Positions 8,770 through 17,075 of a stretch of 64,000 bases of DNA are shown here, one piece after another. Below the pieces are notes generated by a model. The model worked only from the letters and a program-made list of their open reading frames with translations. It ran no database searches and was not told the DNA's origin. The stretch lies in contig NZ_JACJSG010000002.1 of NCBI RefSeq assembly GCF_014697625.1, positions 1-64,000 on the forward strand, in the 5' to 3' direction. This DNA is from Anabaena azotica FACHB-119 (lineage in GTDB: Bacteria > Cyanobacteriota > Cyanobacteriia > Cyanobacteriales > Nostocaceae). A program made the position numbers and the translations under genes. The first letter of the stretch is position 1. The number at the start of each line of letters is the position of its first letter.

Positions 8770-9276
8770 ATGACTAAGATAGACGAATACAAAAGTTGTT
8801 TTGACAAAGGTGTTGCTCTATTAGAAGAAAAAAAATACACAGAAGCACAGGAGTTTTTTCAAAAATCTATTGATATTCAACCCGGCTTTATTCCTGCATG
8901 GGTTTACAAAGGTATATCTTTAGAGCAATTACGTTGCTATGAAGAAGCAATAGACTGTTATAGTCAAGCAATTAAAATCAATCCTAATGTGGCTGATCTT
9001 TGGTATAACAAAGGTGCTACATATTGCCTGATGAAGAGATATAAAGATGCTATATTTTGTTTTGATAGAGTCTTGGAAATTGAACCAAATAACGCTCTTG
9101 CTAAAACAACAAGGTTTTTGGTTATAAACAAGCCATCAATTGTTGAATTAACTCCAAAGAAACCTGAATATGGCAGGAATAAAGAAGATTCAAATAGTGA
9201 AGAAGTTGAACTTCCTATTAGAGAGAAGATACCTCAGCAAGTTGAATTTCCGAAGTCTCTAGAGATGGGAGAATGA
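8770..9276 (+). CDS. TPR-repeat protein
   Basis: The 168-residue protein has three tetratricopeptide repeats in its first 115 residues, for example ALLEEKKYTEAQEFFQKSID, AWVYKGISLEQLRCYEEAID and LWYNKGATYCLMKRYKDAIF. A charged 45-residue tail with KKPEYGRNKEDSNSEEVELP follows. There is no signal peptide or membrane segment. TPRs mediate protein-protein contacts. It is divergent from the CHAT operon with a 223-base AT-rich spacer between the two starts, so a shared control region is possible. TPR and caspase-like proteins often pair in bacterial conflict systems, which makes a partner role plausible but unproven. A GGGG lies 14 bases before the ATG, a weak ribosome-binding site. Confidence 0.85.
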   Translation: MTKIDEYKSCFDKGVALLEEKKYTEAQEFFQKSIDIQPGFIPAWVYKGISLEQLRCYEEAIDCYSQAIKINPNVADLWYNKGATYCLMKRYKDAIFCFDRVLEIEPNNALAKTTRFLVINKPSIVELTPKKPEYGRNKEDSNSEEVELPIREKIPQQVEFPKSLEMGE

Positions 9277-9285
9277 CTGAACATT

Positions 9286-9450
9286 AGAGGATGTTTGAAA
9301 AGTATTATTGCTGACCTCAAAATCTCAAAGACCTAACCCCCCTGCCCCCCTTCCCTACAAGGGAATGGGGGTTTTAAAGCCTCTCCCCGCGTCGGGGAGA
9401 GGTTTGGAGAGGGGTCATTAGTATATATTTCGACTTTCCAAACATCCTCT
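9286..9450. mobile_element. 165-bp MITE-like element
   Basis: Terminal inverted repeats of 18 bases (AGAGGATGTTTGAAAAGT against its near-perfect complement, 17 of 18) bound a non-coding core. The core is a C-rich module (GACCTAACCCCCCTGCCCCC, then AAGCCTCTCCCC and GGGGAGAGGTTTGGAGAGGG). The same core module sits in the TGACTTTTCACG elements at 21091, 24071 and 24254, and inside the coding gene at 26879. It encodes no transposase, so it would need one in trans. Confidence 0.7.
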
Positions 9451-9540
9451 TAGGATAGTATTTCTGAACCCCAAGAGAAGTTGGGAATTTCTATGGCTTA
9501 AAATTCAATCTGTTGCTTTCGTATAAATAAAAAATCCGTA

Positions 9541-9611
9541 ATTCATAATCATTACGAATTACGAATTACGAATTACGAACTTGTACTGAGCGTAGTCGAA
9601 GTATTACGAAT
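9541..9611. repeat. Short tandem repeat (ACGAATT)
   Basis: Repeated heptamers of the type ATTACGAATTACGAATTACG lie at the 3' end of the HtrA-like protease gene, interrupted by CTTGTACTGAGCGTAGTCG. STRR type. Confidence 0.8.
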
Positions 9612-9613
9612 TA

Positions 9614-10831
9614 TCACGCAGCATTTTGCAACTCAGCCGTGCGTACAGATAACTGTTGTGTTTGATTACCCCGTTGTACTCTCACCTGCAAAGCTTGACC
9701 CAGGCGGCTGTTTTCCACCACATTCTGTAACTGTTCCGCAGTAGTAATTGCTTGACCATCTACTTGCAGAATTACATCACCGCGCCGGATACCAGCACTA
9801 GCAGCAGGTGAGTTTGGTACTACTCGAATCACCAACACACCGTTAACTTCAGGAATGGCGAAAGCAGAGTTGGGGTCAGTGTTATTTTGTTGAGCTAATT
9901 CTGGTGTTAAAGTTGCCATCTGCACGCCTAGATAGGGGTGAGCGACTTTACCATCTCGTTCCAATTGTAGGGCGATCGCTTTAGCTTTATCAATAGGAAT
10001 AGCAAAGCCAATACCCATCGCATCCGCACGAATGGCGGTGTTAATTCCAATCACCTCACCCTTGTCATTCAACAAAGGCCCACCAGAGTTACCAGGGTTA
10101 ATGGCTGCGTCGGTTTGAATAAAGTCTAAACGCTTGTCAGTGATACCAACTTGGGCGCTAGAACGCTTGAGGGTGCTGACAATACCCAAAGTCACAGTAT
10201 TATCGAAACCCAAAGGATTACCAACTGCGATCGCCCAATCTCCTACCTGCACAGAATTAGAAGAACCAAGGGTTGCAACAGGGAGACTATTACCAGCGTT
10301 GATTTTCACCACCGCCAAATCTGTCACCTCATCAATCCCTTGTACCTTACCATCAAAACTCCGCCCATCTTTCAAACGTACAGTCACGCGATCGGCTTTA
10401 TCCACCACATGGGCATTTGTTAAAATTAAACCACTTTTATCTATGATGAACCCAGAACCTAAACCACGCAATTGTTCTGCTGGCAACTGTCCTTGAAAAC
10501 CCTCACCAAAAAAACGCCGGAAAAATGGGTCTTCCATAAATGGATCTACACGCCGCGTAATTGTACGTTCTGTATCAATTCTGACCACTGCTGAACCAAC
10601 ACGATTAACTGCTGCTGTCACAAAACTACTATTACCTATAGCCGCAGCCGCAGCTGACTGTTTCTGAGCAATTAATTCTGGTGCAGACTCTATATTACTA
10701 GGCTCAGGTGCAGATTCTGCTTGCGAAGGTAACACCCACAGACTACTAACCGTTAACACAACTCCTATAAATATTGCTAATACATGAGTACCAAGTTGGT
10801 ATATAGAGCGTGGTAATTTGGCAAATTTCAT
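9614..10831 (-). CDS. HtrA/Deg-family serine protease with PDZ domain
   Basis: The 405-residue protein begins with an export signal (basic start, then [23 protein letters not shown]). The trypsin-like domain carries the triad in LTNAHVV (His), TDLAVVKI (Asp) and GNSGGPLL (Ser). A single PDZ domain follows ([30 protein letters not shown]). Like HhoA, HhoB and HtrA of Synechocystis, it would degrade or refold damaged proteins in the periplasm, the thylakoid lumen or at the membrane. One PDZ domain is the usual number for cyanobacterial Deg proteins. Which of the paralogues it is cannot be decided here. It stands alone between divergent and convergent neighbours. Confidence 0.95.
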   Translation of the reverse strand: MKFAKLPRSIYQLGTHVLAIFIGVVLTVSSLWVLPSQAESAPEPSNIESAPELIAQKQSAAAAAIGNSSFVTAAVNRVGSAVVRIDTERTITRRVDPFMEDPFFRRFFGEGFQGQLPAEQLRGLGSGFIIDKSGLILTNAHVVDKADRVTVRLKDGRSFDGKVQGIDEVTDLAVVKINAGNSLPVATLGSSNSVQVGDWAIAVGNPLGFDNTVTLGIVSTLKRSSAQVGITDKRLDFIQTDAAINPGNSGGPLLNDKGEVIGINTAIRADAMGIGFAIPIDKAKAIALQLERDGKVAHPYLGVQMATLTPELAQQNNTDPNSAFAIPEVNGVLVIRVVPNSPAASAGIRRGDVILQVDGQAITTAEQLQNVVENSRLGQALQVRVQRGNQTQQLSVRTAELQNAA

Positions 10832-11242
10832 ATTTACAACCTAATCTAGAAGCCTAATTGTTGCCCAATGGTGACAAATCCACTTACAGTTATTTTGGCA
10901 AATTTGGATAATTATCCATACGTACTGACCTCAGCTTTGTGCTTGAACCATAAAGCAGTGACCTGTAATTAAAATTAATTGAATAATTCACCTAATAGCT
11001 ATTCTAGAGATTTCTACTCTCAAGGTTCGGGTTTCACCAAAGAGTGGGGAGATGTGGTTCGACTACGCTCACCAACCAGTAGATGTAGCTTGCTTTCCGT
11101 TCGCGTAGCGTCCCATAGGGAATGGTGAGAGAGGGGGGAGACAAGATAGACAAGGGAGATTAACAACTGTTAACTGTCAACTGTCAACTGTCAACTGACC
11201 AATTAGGCTACGATCTGAATAATATCAGTGCTATATTCACCC
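10832..11242. other. Spacer between divergent HtrA and CsoR-type genes
   Basis: About 410 bases with no supported gene. The sequence holds a REP-like piece with GTTCGCGTAGCGTCCCATAG at 11099-11118 and a heptamer array of TAACTGTCAACTGTCAACTG type at 11167-11199. Promoters for both flanking genes should lie here, but I cannot point to convincing -10/-35 boxes. Confidence 0.5.
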
Positions 11243-11644
11243 ATGAATGGATCAAATAGATTAGTTCAACAATCCTTGTCTGTATCTGACAAAGCCGAAG
11301 AACCCCACAATCATGATGTAGAACAAGACCTGACAAATCACAGTCACGAAAAAGCCGAGTCGCTTCATCCTCACGTTCACAGCGAAGAATCTCTACGGCG
11401 AATTGTCAATCGCTTATCGCGTATAGAAGGACACATTCGCGGTATTAAAACAATGGTGCAACAAGGTAGCCCTTGTCCAGACGTGTTATTACAAATTGCT
11501 GCGGTACGAGGTGCATTAGATAAAGTAGCAAGAATCGTTCTCGATGAACATTTAACAGAGTGTATTGCTAGAGCCTCAAAAGAAGGCAACATAGAAGTAG
11601 AAATTGAACAACTCAAAGCTGCTTTAGATAGGTTTTTGCCTTAA
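11243..11644 (+). CDS. CsoR/FrmR-family metal-sensing repressor (InrS-like)
   Basis: The 133-residue all-helical regulator belongs to DUF156. The core is SLRRIVNRLSRIEGHIRGIK followed by GSPCPDVLLQIAAVRGALDK and DEHLTEC. The Cys in GSPC and the His and Cys in DEHLTEC form the C-H-C part of the ligand fingerprint. The N-terminus is rich in His (HNHD, HSHEK, HPHVHSEE). A His-rich N-terminus plus C-H-C matches InrS, the Ni(II) sensor of Synechocystis, better than the formaldehyde sensor FrmR, though copper sensing (CsoR) remains possible. Such proteins repress metal-export genes and release DNA on metal binding. No exporter gene is adjacent here, so the target must be elsewhere. ATG at 11243 is preferred over GTG at 11228; neither has a clear ribosome-binding site. 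Confidence 0.88.
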   Translation: MNGSNRLVQQSLSVSDKAEEPHNHDVEQDLTNHSHEKAESLHPHVHSEESLRRIVNRLSRIEGHIRGIKTMVQQGSPCPDVLLQIAAVRGALDKVARIVLDEHLTECIARASKEGNIEVEIEQLKAALDRFLP

Positions 11645-11802
11645 TTATTAAATAACCGTCATAACCTGGATATCCCAAAACGGATAAAAAAGCTAAAGTT
11701 TTTTACTTTTAATTTTTACTAACTAGTAAACGGCTAAAATGATTATTTAGTAGGGTGGGCAATGCCCACCATATTATTATGAATAAAGTGCAGTATCTGA
11801 AT

Positions 11803-12318
11803 TTAATTAAAACTATATAACATTTGCACTAATCCAGTATCAAAAGTTTTCACCTTTTTCAAATCAAGGTTTATTTCCAAACTTGGATCGTTAACAATCA
11901 ATGGAATCCCACTACCTAAAATAATGGGATGTATTGAAAGAATTAACTCATCTATAAAACCTTCTTGTAGAAAGAAATGAATCAATTGTGCGCCACCAAC
12001 TAACCAAATATCACGCCCATGAGATTGACGCAGTGTTTTGATAAAATTGAGCCAATCACTATTGACAAATTTGGCATTATTATCTGTTGTCCCTGATTGG
12101 GTTCTAGAAAATATAAAAACCTCTTTATCCTGATAAGGATATTCACCAAAACTTAAAACTTGTTGATATGTCTTATTACCCATAATTACAGTGTCAACTT
12201 GAGCATAGAACTCTGTGTAACCATAGTCTTGATCAGTAAATAGCCAATCTATATCTCCTGATTTCCTGGCAATGTATCCATCAAGGCTAGAAGCAATAAA
12301 CAAAATAATTTTCCGCAT
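11803..12318 (-). CDS. Dihydrofolate reductase-like / RibD C-terminal domain protein
   Basis: The 171-residue protein has the fold signature of the DHFR/RibD-C superfamily: MRKIILFIASSLDGYIARKS, then GDIDWLF, VIMGNKTYQQV, VFIFSRT, DIWLVGGAQLIHFFLQEGFI DEL, and HPIILGSGIPL. The GG in LVGGAQL binds the NADPH phosphate in this family. Proteins of the YwjB/YyaP type are generally not the main folate enzyme and their substrate is unknown. The gene is single, facing the MenH-like gene across about 150 bases. Confidence 0.88.
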   Translation of the reverse strand: MRKIILFIASSLDGYIARKSGDIDWLFTDQDYGYTEFYAQVDTVIMGNKTYQQVLSFGEYPYQDKEVFIFSRTQSGTTDNNAKFVNSDWLNFIKTLRQSHGRDIWLVGGAQLIHFFLQEGFIDELILSIHPIILGSGIPLIVNDPSLEINLDLKKVKTFDTGLVQMLYSFN

Positions 12319-12466
12319 AATCTACAGATTTATCTCAATATTTGCGTAGGAGTAATACAATTGTTTATGATAATTTTACGGAAAAATGGAATACAAATTT
12401 AATAGTCTGGGAATATTGCCCGACTGTTATGTATTCCACTCAGACTAAATTGGCTGTATATAAAAT

Positions 12467-13303
12467 ATGACGATTATAAAAAATTATCATTTTAACTATT
12501 CATTAATTATAAATTCTTATAAACCCGTGATTCTCCTCCTTCATGGCTTCATGGGTAATATAAATGAATTTGATGAGGCAATAAAATTACTAGGTGATGA
12601 TTTTTCCTATCTAACACTTGACTTACCTGGACATGGAAAGACTCAAGTATTAGGTGGAGATGAATATTATTCGATGGAAAATACTGCTCAAGGCTTAATT
12701 AATTTATTAGATGAATTGCAAATTGCTAAATGTTTTTTAGTTGGTTATTCAATGGGTGGAAGATTAGCATTATATCTAACTTTGCATTTCCCTGAAAGAT
12801 TTTATCAAGTAGTATTAGAATCTGCTTCTCCAGGTTTACCTACAGAAGCAGAACGATTAGAAAGAGTTAAACGTGATGCTCAAATAAGTAAAAAATTAGC
12901 AAGAAGTTTAGCTAAATTAGATTTTGCTGAATTTTTGCTCAATTGGTATAGTCAAACGATTTTCGGCAATATCAAATATCATCAAGAGTTTGCAGATATG
13001 TTGGAAAGTAGGTTACAAAATCAGCCTCTTGAGCTAGTGAAATCATTACGATTCATGGGGACTGGAAGCCAACCTTCTCTATGGGAAAAGTTAAAAGATA
13101 ATCTAGTTCCGCTATTATTGCTAGTTGGTGAGCATGATGATAAGTTTATAAAAATCAATAGAGAAATGGTTCATGTATCTTCAAGAGCGAAACTCAATAT
13201 TATCAGTAATGCTGCACATAATATTCATTTTGAGAATACATTAGAATTTGTGCAGAATGTTAAATATTTTTTTCATGAAACCAAATTTGTTAAGCATAAT
13301 TAA
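12467..13303 (+). CDS. menH: Alpha/beta hydrolase, MenH-type SHCHC synthase
   Basis: The 278-residue alpha/beta hydrolase has LLLHGFMGNINEF (oxyanion region), LDLPGHGKT, the nucleophile elbow GYSMGGRLALYL with catalytic Ser, LESASPGLPTEAERLER and a late His in SNAAHNIHFENT. The SASPGL block after the nucleophile is typical of MenH (2-succinyl-6-hydroxy-2,4-cyclohexadiene-1-carboxylate synthase). In cyanobacteria that enzyme works in phylloquinone (vitamin K1, photosystem I) synthesis. No other men gene is in the window. A generic esterase is the alternative. The gene is AT-rich compared with its neighbours. The ATG at 12467 lacks a clear ribosome-binding site. Confidence 0.82.
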   Translation: MTIIKNYHFNYSLIINSYKPVILLLHGFMGNINEFDEAIKLLGDDFSYLTLDLPGHGKTQVLGGDEYYSMENTAQGLINLLDELQIAKCFLVGYSMGGRLALYLTLHFPERFYQVVLESASPGLPTEAERLERVKRDAQISKKLARSLAKLDFAEFLLNWYSQTIFGNIKYHQEFADMLESRLQNQPLELVKSLRFMGTGSQPSLWEKLKDNLVPLLLLVGEHDDKFIKINREMVHVSSRAKLNIISNAAHNIHFENTLEFVQNVKYFFHETKFVKHN

Positions 13304-13437
13304 TATGATACGGCTTGATTTCTGCCTTGATTCTTGGCTGTATAAAGTGCCTTTAAACTGACATAATTACTAACCTTCGATTGGGTGTGGGGAATAGCCA
13401 GGGATGCGACAAGCGATCGCATTGACTCCGCAAGCAT
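13300..13437 (-). pseudogene. Remnant of a GGDEF (diguanylate cyclase) gene
   Basis: Read on the minus strand, this stretch encodes LAESMRSLVASLAIPHTQSK, then VSNYVSLKALYTAKNQGRNQ and AVSY, followed by a stop. ALYTAKNQGRNQ is the classic C-terminal motif of GGDEF domains (usual form ALYxAKxxGRN). The preceding helix and SVSxYVSL strand also fit, but the usual SxGVA...D segment between them has been deleted, and no GGDEF motif or start lies upstream. The stop overlaps the menH stop. It is a broken end of a lost c-di-GMP synthase. Confidence 0.75.
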
Positions 13438-13737
13438 CAATTCCGCTTGGGTGTTGGTGTTGGGCAGAATTGCACACCTACCTGATCTAATGGAGTTTTA
13501 GCCTGTTCAATTTCAGTATTAAACGACTGATTCATCTGGTGAATTTCATCACAAAGTGAAGCTACCTCTGCGGCTAATTCATACAACCTTAAGATTTCGT
13601 AGGATCAGCCCTGCTTTGCCGATGTTACTCCCGTTTTAGCAAGTGGTGGCGGGAATTTATAGGCGCATCTAACTGGCATCATATCAAGCCCGGCTAAATA
13701 CCTATGAGTAAGTTTCAGGAGAATTTTCGCTATTCAA
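13437..13737. other. Spacer with further coding remnants
   Basis: On the minus strand 13437-13589 reads RLYELAAEVASLCDEIHQMN QSFNTEIEQAKTPLDQ and ends in a stop, like a coiled-coil linker. It may be an upstream piece of the same decayed regulator as the GGDEF remnant, or of a second gene. The remaining bases up to 13737 show nothing that I can interpret. Confidence 0.4.
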
Positions 13738-14385
13738 TTATTCTCTAGCTCGACTCTTAGGCGTAGGAGTTGGGGTAACAGTTGTTGATGCAGAATTGTT
13801 AGCTGATGTTAATTCTTCTTGTAACATTTTCTGATAAATTCTTGGCAGAGAACTACTAATAGAATTTGTCTCTATGCCATAACCTAAACTTGTCCAAGTG
13901 GGGGAGAGTCGCCGCAAAACATCATTAATTTTGCCTTGGCGCAATAGTTGGGAAATATCCACACCCCAAGCTCGTGAATCATTTAACCAACGGTAAACGA
14001 CTAAATCTTGATATTCTGGTTCAAAACTATAACTAGACCAAAACATCATGGGCGATGGTTTTGGATGGTAACGAGGAGCAATTTGAAACCAAGTAGTATT
14101 GATAATTTGATATCGTCCAGCCGCAGTCGAACAATTACCTGTGTTTGGCCCTGTGACGATAGTAACACAAATTTCAGGATGCTTGCTCAGGTCGTTTACC
14201 TGCTTCCCACCATATAACAGTGAGTAAGGACGGTTGCCATTAGCTTCACTGGCGGAAATTGTTCGCATTAAAGCACGGATGTAGGGATCGCCCCCTTTCA
14301 TTACCAAAGGTGGTAAATTATTGCCAAAGGTGGGGTCAGAGGGCGATCGCAATTCTCCAAAGATATACCATTGAAACAGGTACAC
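13738..14385 (-). CDS. Lambda-endolysin-like (GH104-type) lysozyme, membrane-anchored
   Basis: The coding region from GTG at 14385 gives 215 residues. The domain resembles phage lambda R lysozyme: RALMRTISASEANG (catalytic Glu), YSLLYGGKQVNDLSKHPE, STAAGRYQIINTTWFQIAPR and WLNDSRAWGVDIS. It would cleave peptidoglycan. The C-terminal tail TPTPTPKSRARE is proline-rich. This GTG lies inside a hydrophobic segment. The frame stays open upstream and supplies LIGPIAALLGF, completing a membrane anchor, so the true start is probably further out; the best candidate is CTG at 14451, eight bases after AAGGAG, giving 237 residues. I report the conservative boundary. A cellular role in wall remodelling or in septal channels is as likely as a prophage origin, since no phage genes are nearby. 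Confidence 0.82.
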   Translation of the reverse strand: MYLFQWYIFGELRSPSDPTFGNNLPPLVMKGGDPYIRALMRTISASEANGNRPYSLLYGGKQVNDLSKHPEICVTIVTGPNTGNCSTAAGRYQIINTTWFQIAPRYHPKPSPMMFWSSYSFEPEYQDLVVYRWLNDSRAWGVDISQLLRQGKINDVLRRLSPTWTSLGYGIETNSISSSLPRIYQKMLQEELTSANNSASTTVTPTPTPKSRARE

Positions 14386-14518
14386 AAAGCCGAGAAGTGC
14401 AGCTATCGGGCCAATTAGTTTTTCTACGCCCTTGAGTTCAAAACCTTTCAGATTTTCACTCCTTGTAAATTCGCTCTCTAATCTAACAACAAAAATAGAC
14501 TTGTCAATTTCGGTAAAT

Positions 14519-14611
14519 GTCAGTTATCAGTTATCAGTTGACAGTTATCAGTTGACAGTTGACAGTTGACTATTGACTATTGACTATTGACTATTGACTA
14601 TTGACTATTGA
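14519..14611. repeat. STRR heptamer array (CAGTTAT/GACTATT)
   Basis: Tandem heptamers run without break: first TCAGTTATCAGTTGACAGTT units, then at least six copies of GACTATT. They end exactly at the stop codon of the SDR gene. Such arrays are common in Nostoc-type genomes. They are tandem without spacers, so this is not a CRISPR array. Confidence 0.9.
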
Positions 14612-15268
14612 CTAACACTGCTGAAATAACTCTGTAAAGGTTTTGATACTAGCCTCTGGTTTCGCAACAATCTCCACTATTTTATTGCTGGCGCTTGGCT
14701 CAAACAAAGATTCTACACATACTTTGGCTACTTTCTGCCGGGGAATGCTACCGTCAAATAATGTATCAGCACTTTGCATAACGATCGCATCTGAGTTATC
14801 CTCATTTTTTAAGCCACCTGGACGGACTATCGTATAAGTAAGACCACTTTTTTGTAAATACTCTTCCGCTTGTTTCTTCCATACCAGAATTAACCAAAAC
14901 AAGTTCAACGGATGGAAAAATTGCGACACGCACAAAGAGGTAACTAAAACAAAATTCTCAATTCCCTTGGCTTTTGCTACATCTACTAAATTTTTAGTGC
15001 CTTCAAAATCTACTTTATAAGGCCCTGTCAGGTCAAAACTCGGTTTTGCCCCAGTCGCACACAGTACTACAGTACTATCTCCCAAAGCCGCAGTTAGGCT
15101 GGCGGGATTTAATACATCACCCACAACTAACTCTACTTCAGGAGGTAATATAGCTCTAGCTTTTTGTTCATCTCTAACTAAAGCACGTACAGGAATATTC
15201 CGCGCTATCAACTCTTGCACGATACGGCGACCTGTTTCACCTGTTGCCCCGGCTACAAATGCTTTCAT
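14612..15268 (-). CDS. Atypical short-chain dehydrogenase/NAD(P)-binding protein
   Basis: The 218-residue Rossmann-fold protein begins MKAFVAGATGETGRRIVQEL; the GATGETG loop binds NAD(P). Next come VRALVRDEQKA, VVGDVLNPASL, VLCATGAKPSF, VDFEGTKNLVDVAKAKGI, FVLVTSLCVSQ and YTIVRPGGL. The YxxxK pair of classical SDRs is absent, which places it in the atypical SDR5/NmrA-like group together with Tic62 and Ycf39-like proteins. Cyanobacterial members are thought to act in redox-linked assembly or quality control, but the role of this one is unknown. Confidence 0.88.
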   Translation of the reverse strand: MKAFVAGATGETGRRIVQELIARNIPVRALVRDEQKARAILPPEVELVVGDVLNPASLTAALGDSTVVLCATGAKPSFDLTGPYKVDFEGTKNLVDVAKAKGIENFVLVTSLCVSQFFHPLNLFWLILVWKKQAEEYLQKSGLTYTIVRPGGLKNEDNSDAIVMQSADTLFDGSIPRQKVAKVCVESLFEPSASNKIVEIVAKPEASIKTFTELFQQC

Positions 15269-15445
15269 GATTCACGCTATCCTGATTATTTAATATTTGA
15301 CTGCTCAGTATATTGTAGTGATTCCATGAAGTTCATGACAGATTAATAAGATTTCCGGCAAAATAAGAGACTAGTGCTAAAGAAGGCGCATAGCCTGGGA
15401 ATTATTTAATTATAGACAAACGCCAAATTAGAGGGGAACGCATTG

Positions 15446-16090
15446 ATGGTTTCAACAAACGGCGAATATCAATCTCTGGATATAGCAGAAAAAACTGTGC
15501 CTGTCGTTCCCAATTCTCCAGAAACTGAGGACGCAGCAGACACAGGATTAAATGTTGGTAAGCCAAGCAAATTTTACGGTCGCTATAGTGACTCTATGGA
15601 AATGAATGCCTCAGCAGCAACAGTTGCTGAGTATCTCAATGGTCATGCTGGCTGGTTTACACGCTGTGCTGAACCGATGAAGGTGCAACCCTTGGGTGAA
15701 AATGGTTATGCTTTAACCATTGGTCGATTTGGTGCTTTTGGTTATGAAGTAGAACCGAAGATTGGTTTAGAACTCTTACCTCCAGATGAGGGAGTTTATC
15801 GTATCCGCACCATTCCCATTCCCGACTATCAACCACCAGGGTATGATGTAGATTATCGCGCTGCACTTGAGTTAAAAGAAGATTTCGCCGAAACCATCAT
15901 CACAAGAGTCGAATGGGAATTAGATTTAACAGTCTGTCTCCACTTCCCGCGATTTATCCAGCGTTTGCCGAAATCTTTAATTCAGTCTACAGGCGATCGC
16001 TTACTTAACCAAATCGTCCGCCAAGTTTCCCGCCGCCTCACCCGCAAAGTCCAAGAAGACTTTCACCAAGCTTGCGGCTTTAGTCAATAG
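15446..16090 (+). CDS. DUF1997 family protein
   Basis: The 214-residue protein matches the DUF1997 family of cyanobacteria and plastids. Recognisable blocks are FYGRYSDSMEMNA, EYLNGHAGWFTRCAEPMKV, YALTIGRFGAFGYEVEPKIG, LELLPPDEGVYRIRTIPIPD and the basic C-terminus RQVSRRLTRKVQEDFH. There is no membrane segment or signal peptide. The fold is probably a lipid- or pigment-binding-like beta barrel. Function is not established. ATG at 15446 follows GAGGGG at a reasonable distance and is preferred to the overlapping TTG at 15443. Heptamer repeats begin at the stop codon. Confidence 0.88.
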   Translation: MVSTNGEYQSLDIAEKTVPVVPNSPETEDAADTGLNVGKPSKFYGRYSDSMEMNASAATVAEYLNGHAGWFTRCAEPMKVQPLGENGYALTIGRFGAFGYEVEPKIGLELLPPDEGVYRIRTIPIPDYQPPGYDVDYRAALELKEDFAETIITRVEWELDLTVCLHFPRFIQRLPKSLIQSTGDRLLNQIVRQVSRRLTRKVQEDFHQACGFSQ

Positions 16091-16188
16091 TCAACAGTCA
16101 ACAGTCAACAGTCAATAGTCAACAGTCAACAGTCCAAAACTAATGACTATGGACTATGGACTATGGACTCTGGACTCTGGACTAATGA
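16087..16188. repeat. STRR heptamer array between convergent genes
   Basis: About 14 units of AGTCAAC/AGTCAAT type and then GACTATG/GACTCTG type fill the whole spacer between the DUF1997 and DUF4079 stop codons. The first units overlap the end of the DUF1997 gene (AGTCAATAG). Confidence 0.9.
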
Positions 16189-16659
16189 CTAAGCCTGAGA
16201 AAGTATCCTTTGGACAATTTGCACACCAGTGATGGCTTGCCAAGTAAAAAGCCCTAACATCACAAAGTTGATTAAAATATGGCTTACTCTCGCCCAATTT
16301 GCCCCTTTCTGCATATAAGGAGATAAAGCCGCAGAGAACGAAATTAAACCTGTCATACCTAGTCCGGCTAGGAGGTGCGGCCCCACAAATAGCTTACCGT
16401 TATTAATATAGGTAACAGCCATCCCACCAATTGACCCAGTAACCATCAAGGCTAAAAGTATCGAACCTATTTGGTGGTGTCTGACATTATATCTACCCTT
16501 AATCAATTCTTTCTTTTCTTCGCCTTGAGCATTTCTGGTACGCTGTACCTGTAGCCCCAGATAAGCTGCGTAAAGTGAGAGTGCTAATAACACCCACATA
16601 ATCAAGGGGTGAAAGAAATTTAGCCAATATTTAACCGAGGCAGACAATTCCAGATTCAT
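16189..16659 (-). CDS. DUF4079 family four-helix membrane protein
   Basis: The 156-residue protein has four membrane segments, at about residues 15-35 (LIMWVLLALSLYAAYLG), 65-83 (IGSILLALMVTGSIGGMAV), 92-110 (LLAGLGMTGLISFSAAL) and 125-150 (ILINFVMLGLFTWQAITGVQ). RHHQIGSILL and VGPHLLAGLG carry His residues in positions suited to haem or quinone contact, as in cytochrome b561-like proteins, so a redox membrane role is a guess. ATG at 16659 (MNLELS) is preferred over the TTG five codons upstream. Confidence 0.85.
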   Translation of the reverse strand: MNLELSASVKYWLNFFHPLIMWVLLALSLYAAYLGLQVQRTRNAQGEEKKELIKGRYNVRHHQIGSILLALMVTGSIGGMAVTYINNGKLFVGPHLLAGLGMTGLISFSAALSPYMQKGANWARVSHILINFVMLGLFTWQAITGVQIVQRILSQA

Positions 16660-16860
16660 CGTGTTCTCGCCCAATTCTTAAATCTTAATAAAAATTAGCA
16701 TAACTCTAAGATAGGCAATAGGGAATAGGGTACAGGGTACATACTGGAAAGTATTTTGCTTTTGGGTTTGTATGATTAATTTAGGTGGACTCTACACAGG
16801 GAAGTCTCCACCAACTTTCCTCTGCATCATAAGTAAAACAGAATAAATAAATCAAGGTTT

Positions 16861-16906
16861 GTAGTAAGGACTTTAGTCCTCAAAGAAGGACTAAAGTCCT
16901 TACTAC
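16861..16906. repeat. Perfect 20-bp hairpin, 'GGACTTTAGTCC' family
   Basis: GTAGTAAGGACTTTAGTCCT and its exact complement are separated by six bases. The same arm recurs at about 46232-46254 and in both units at 48108-48232. Each arm contains the palindrome GGACTTTAGTCC or AGGACTAAAGTCCT. It is a dispersed hairpin element, not a terminator, as no T run follows. Confidence 0.85.
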
Positions 16907-16940
16907 GAACTGAATTGTAATAATTTTACATTTCTTAACA

Positions 16941-17046
16941 TACAGCATATTTTGGGTAAATGAGGTACAAGCGTAAAACCCAAAACCATGTAGAGACGTT
17001 ACATGTAACGTCTCTACAGTATTTCACGAATAGCGAAACTGCTGTA
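16941..17046. mobile_element. 106-bp MITE-like element, copy 1
   Basis: The element begins TACAGCATATTTTGGG and ends ACTGCTGTA, giving terminal inverted repeats of TACAGCA. At its centre lies the palindrome GTAGAGACGTTACATGTAAC. The reverse complement of 56942-57047 matches over all 106 bases with a single difference. It encodes nothing. TA at both outer ends would fit the TA target duplication used by IS630/Tc1-type transposases. Confidence 0.88.
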
Positions 17047-17075
17047 TTTTGATTGATTTTCCACCGTTACTTACT

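Larger units (their letters stand above)
16660..17075. other. Repeat-filled spacer
   Basis: No gene is supported. The spacer holds a GGGAATAGGG-type array near 16720, the 46-bp hairpin at 16861-16906 and the MITE-like element at 16941-17046. Confidence 0.6.

Noticed and set aside
13738..14385. Prophage origin for the lysozyme
   Set aside because: No holin, spanin, structural or integrase gene is nearby, and the protein has a membrane anchor and a tail unlike phage lysins.
14519..14611. Possible CRISPR array
   Set aside because: Units are 7 bases with no spacers between them; this is a short tandem repeat.
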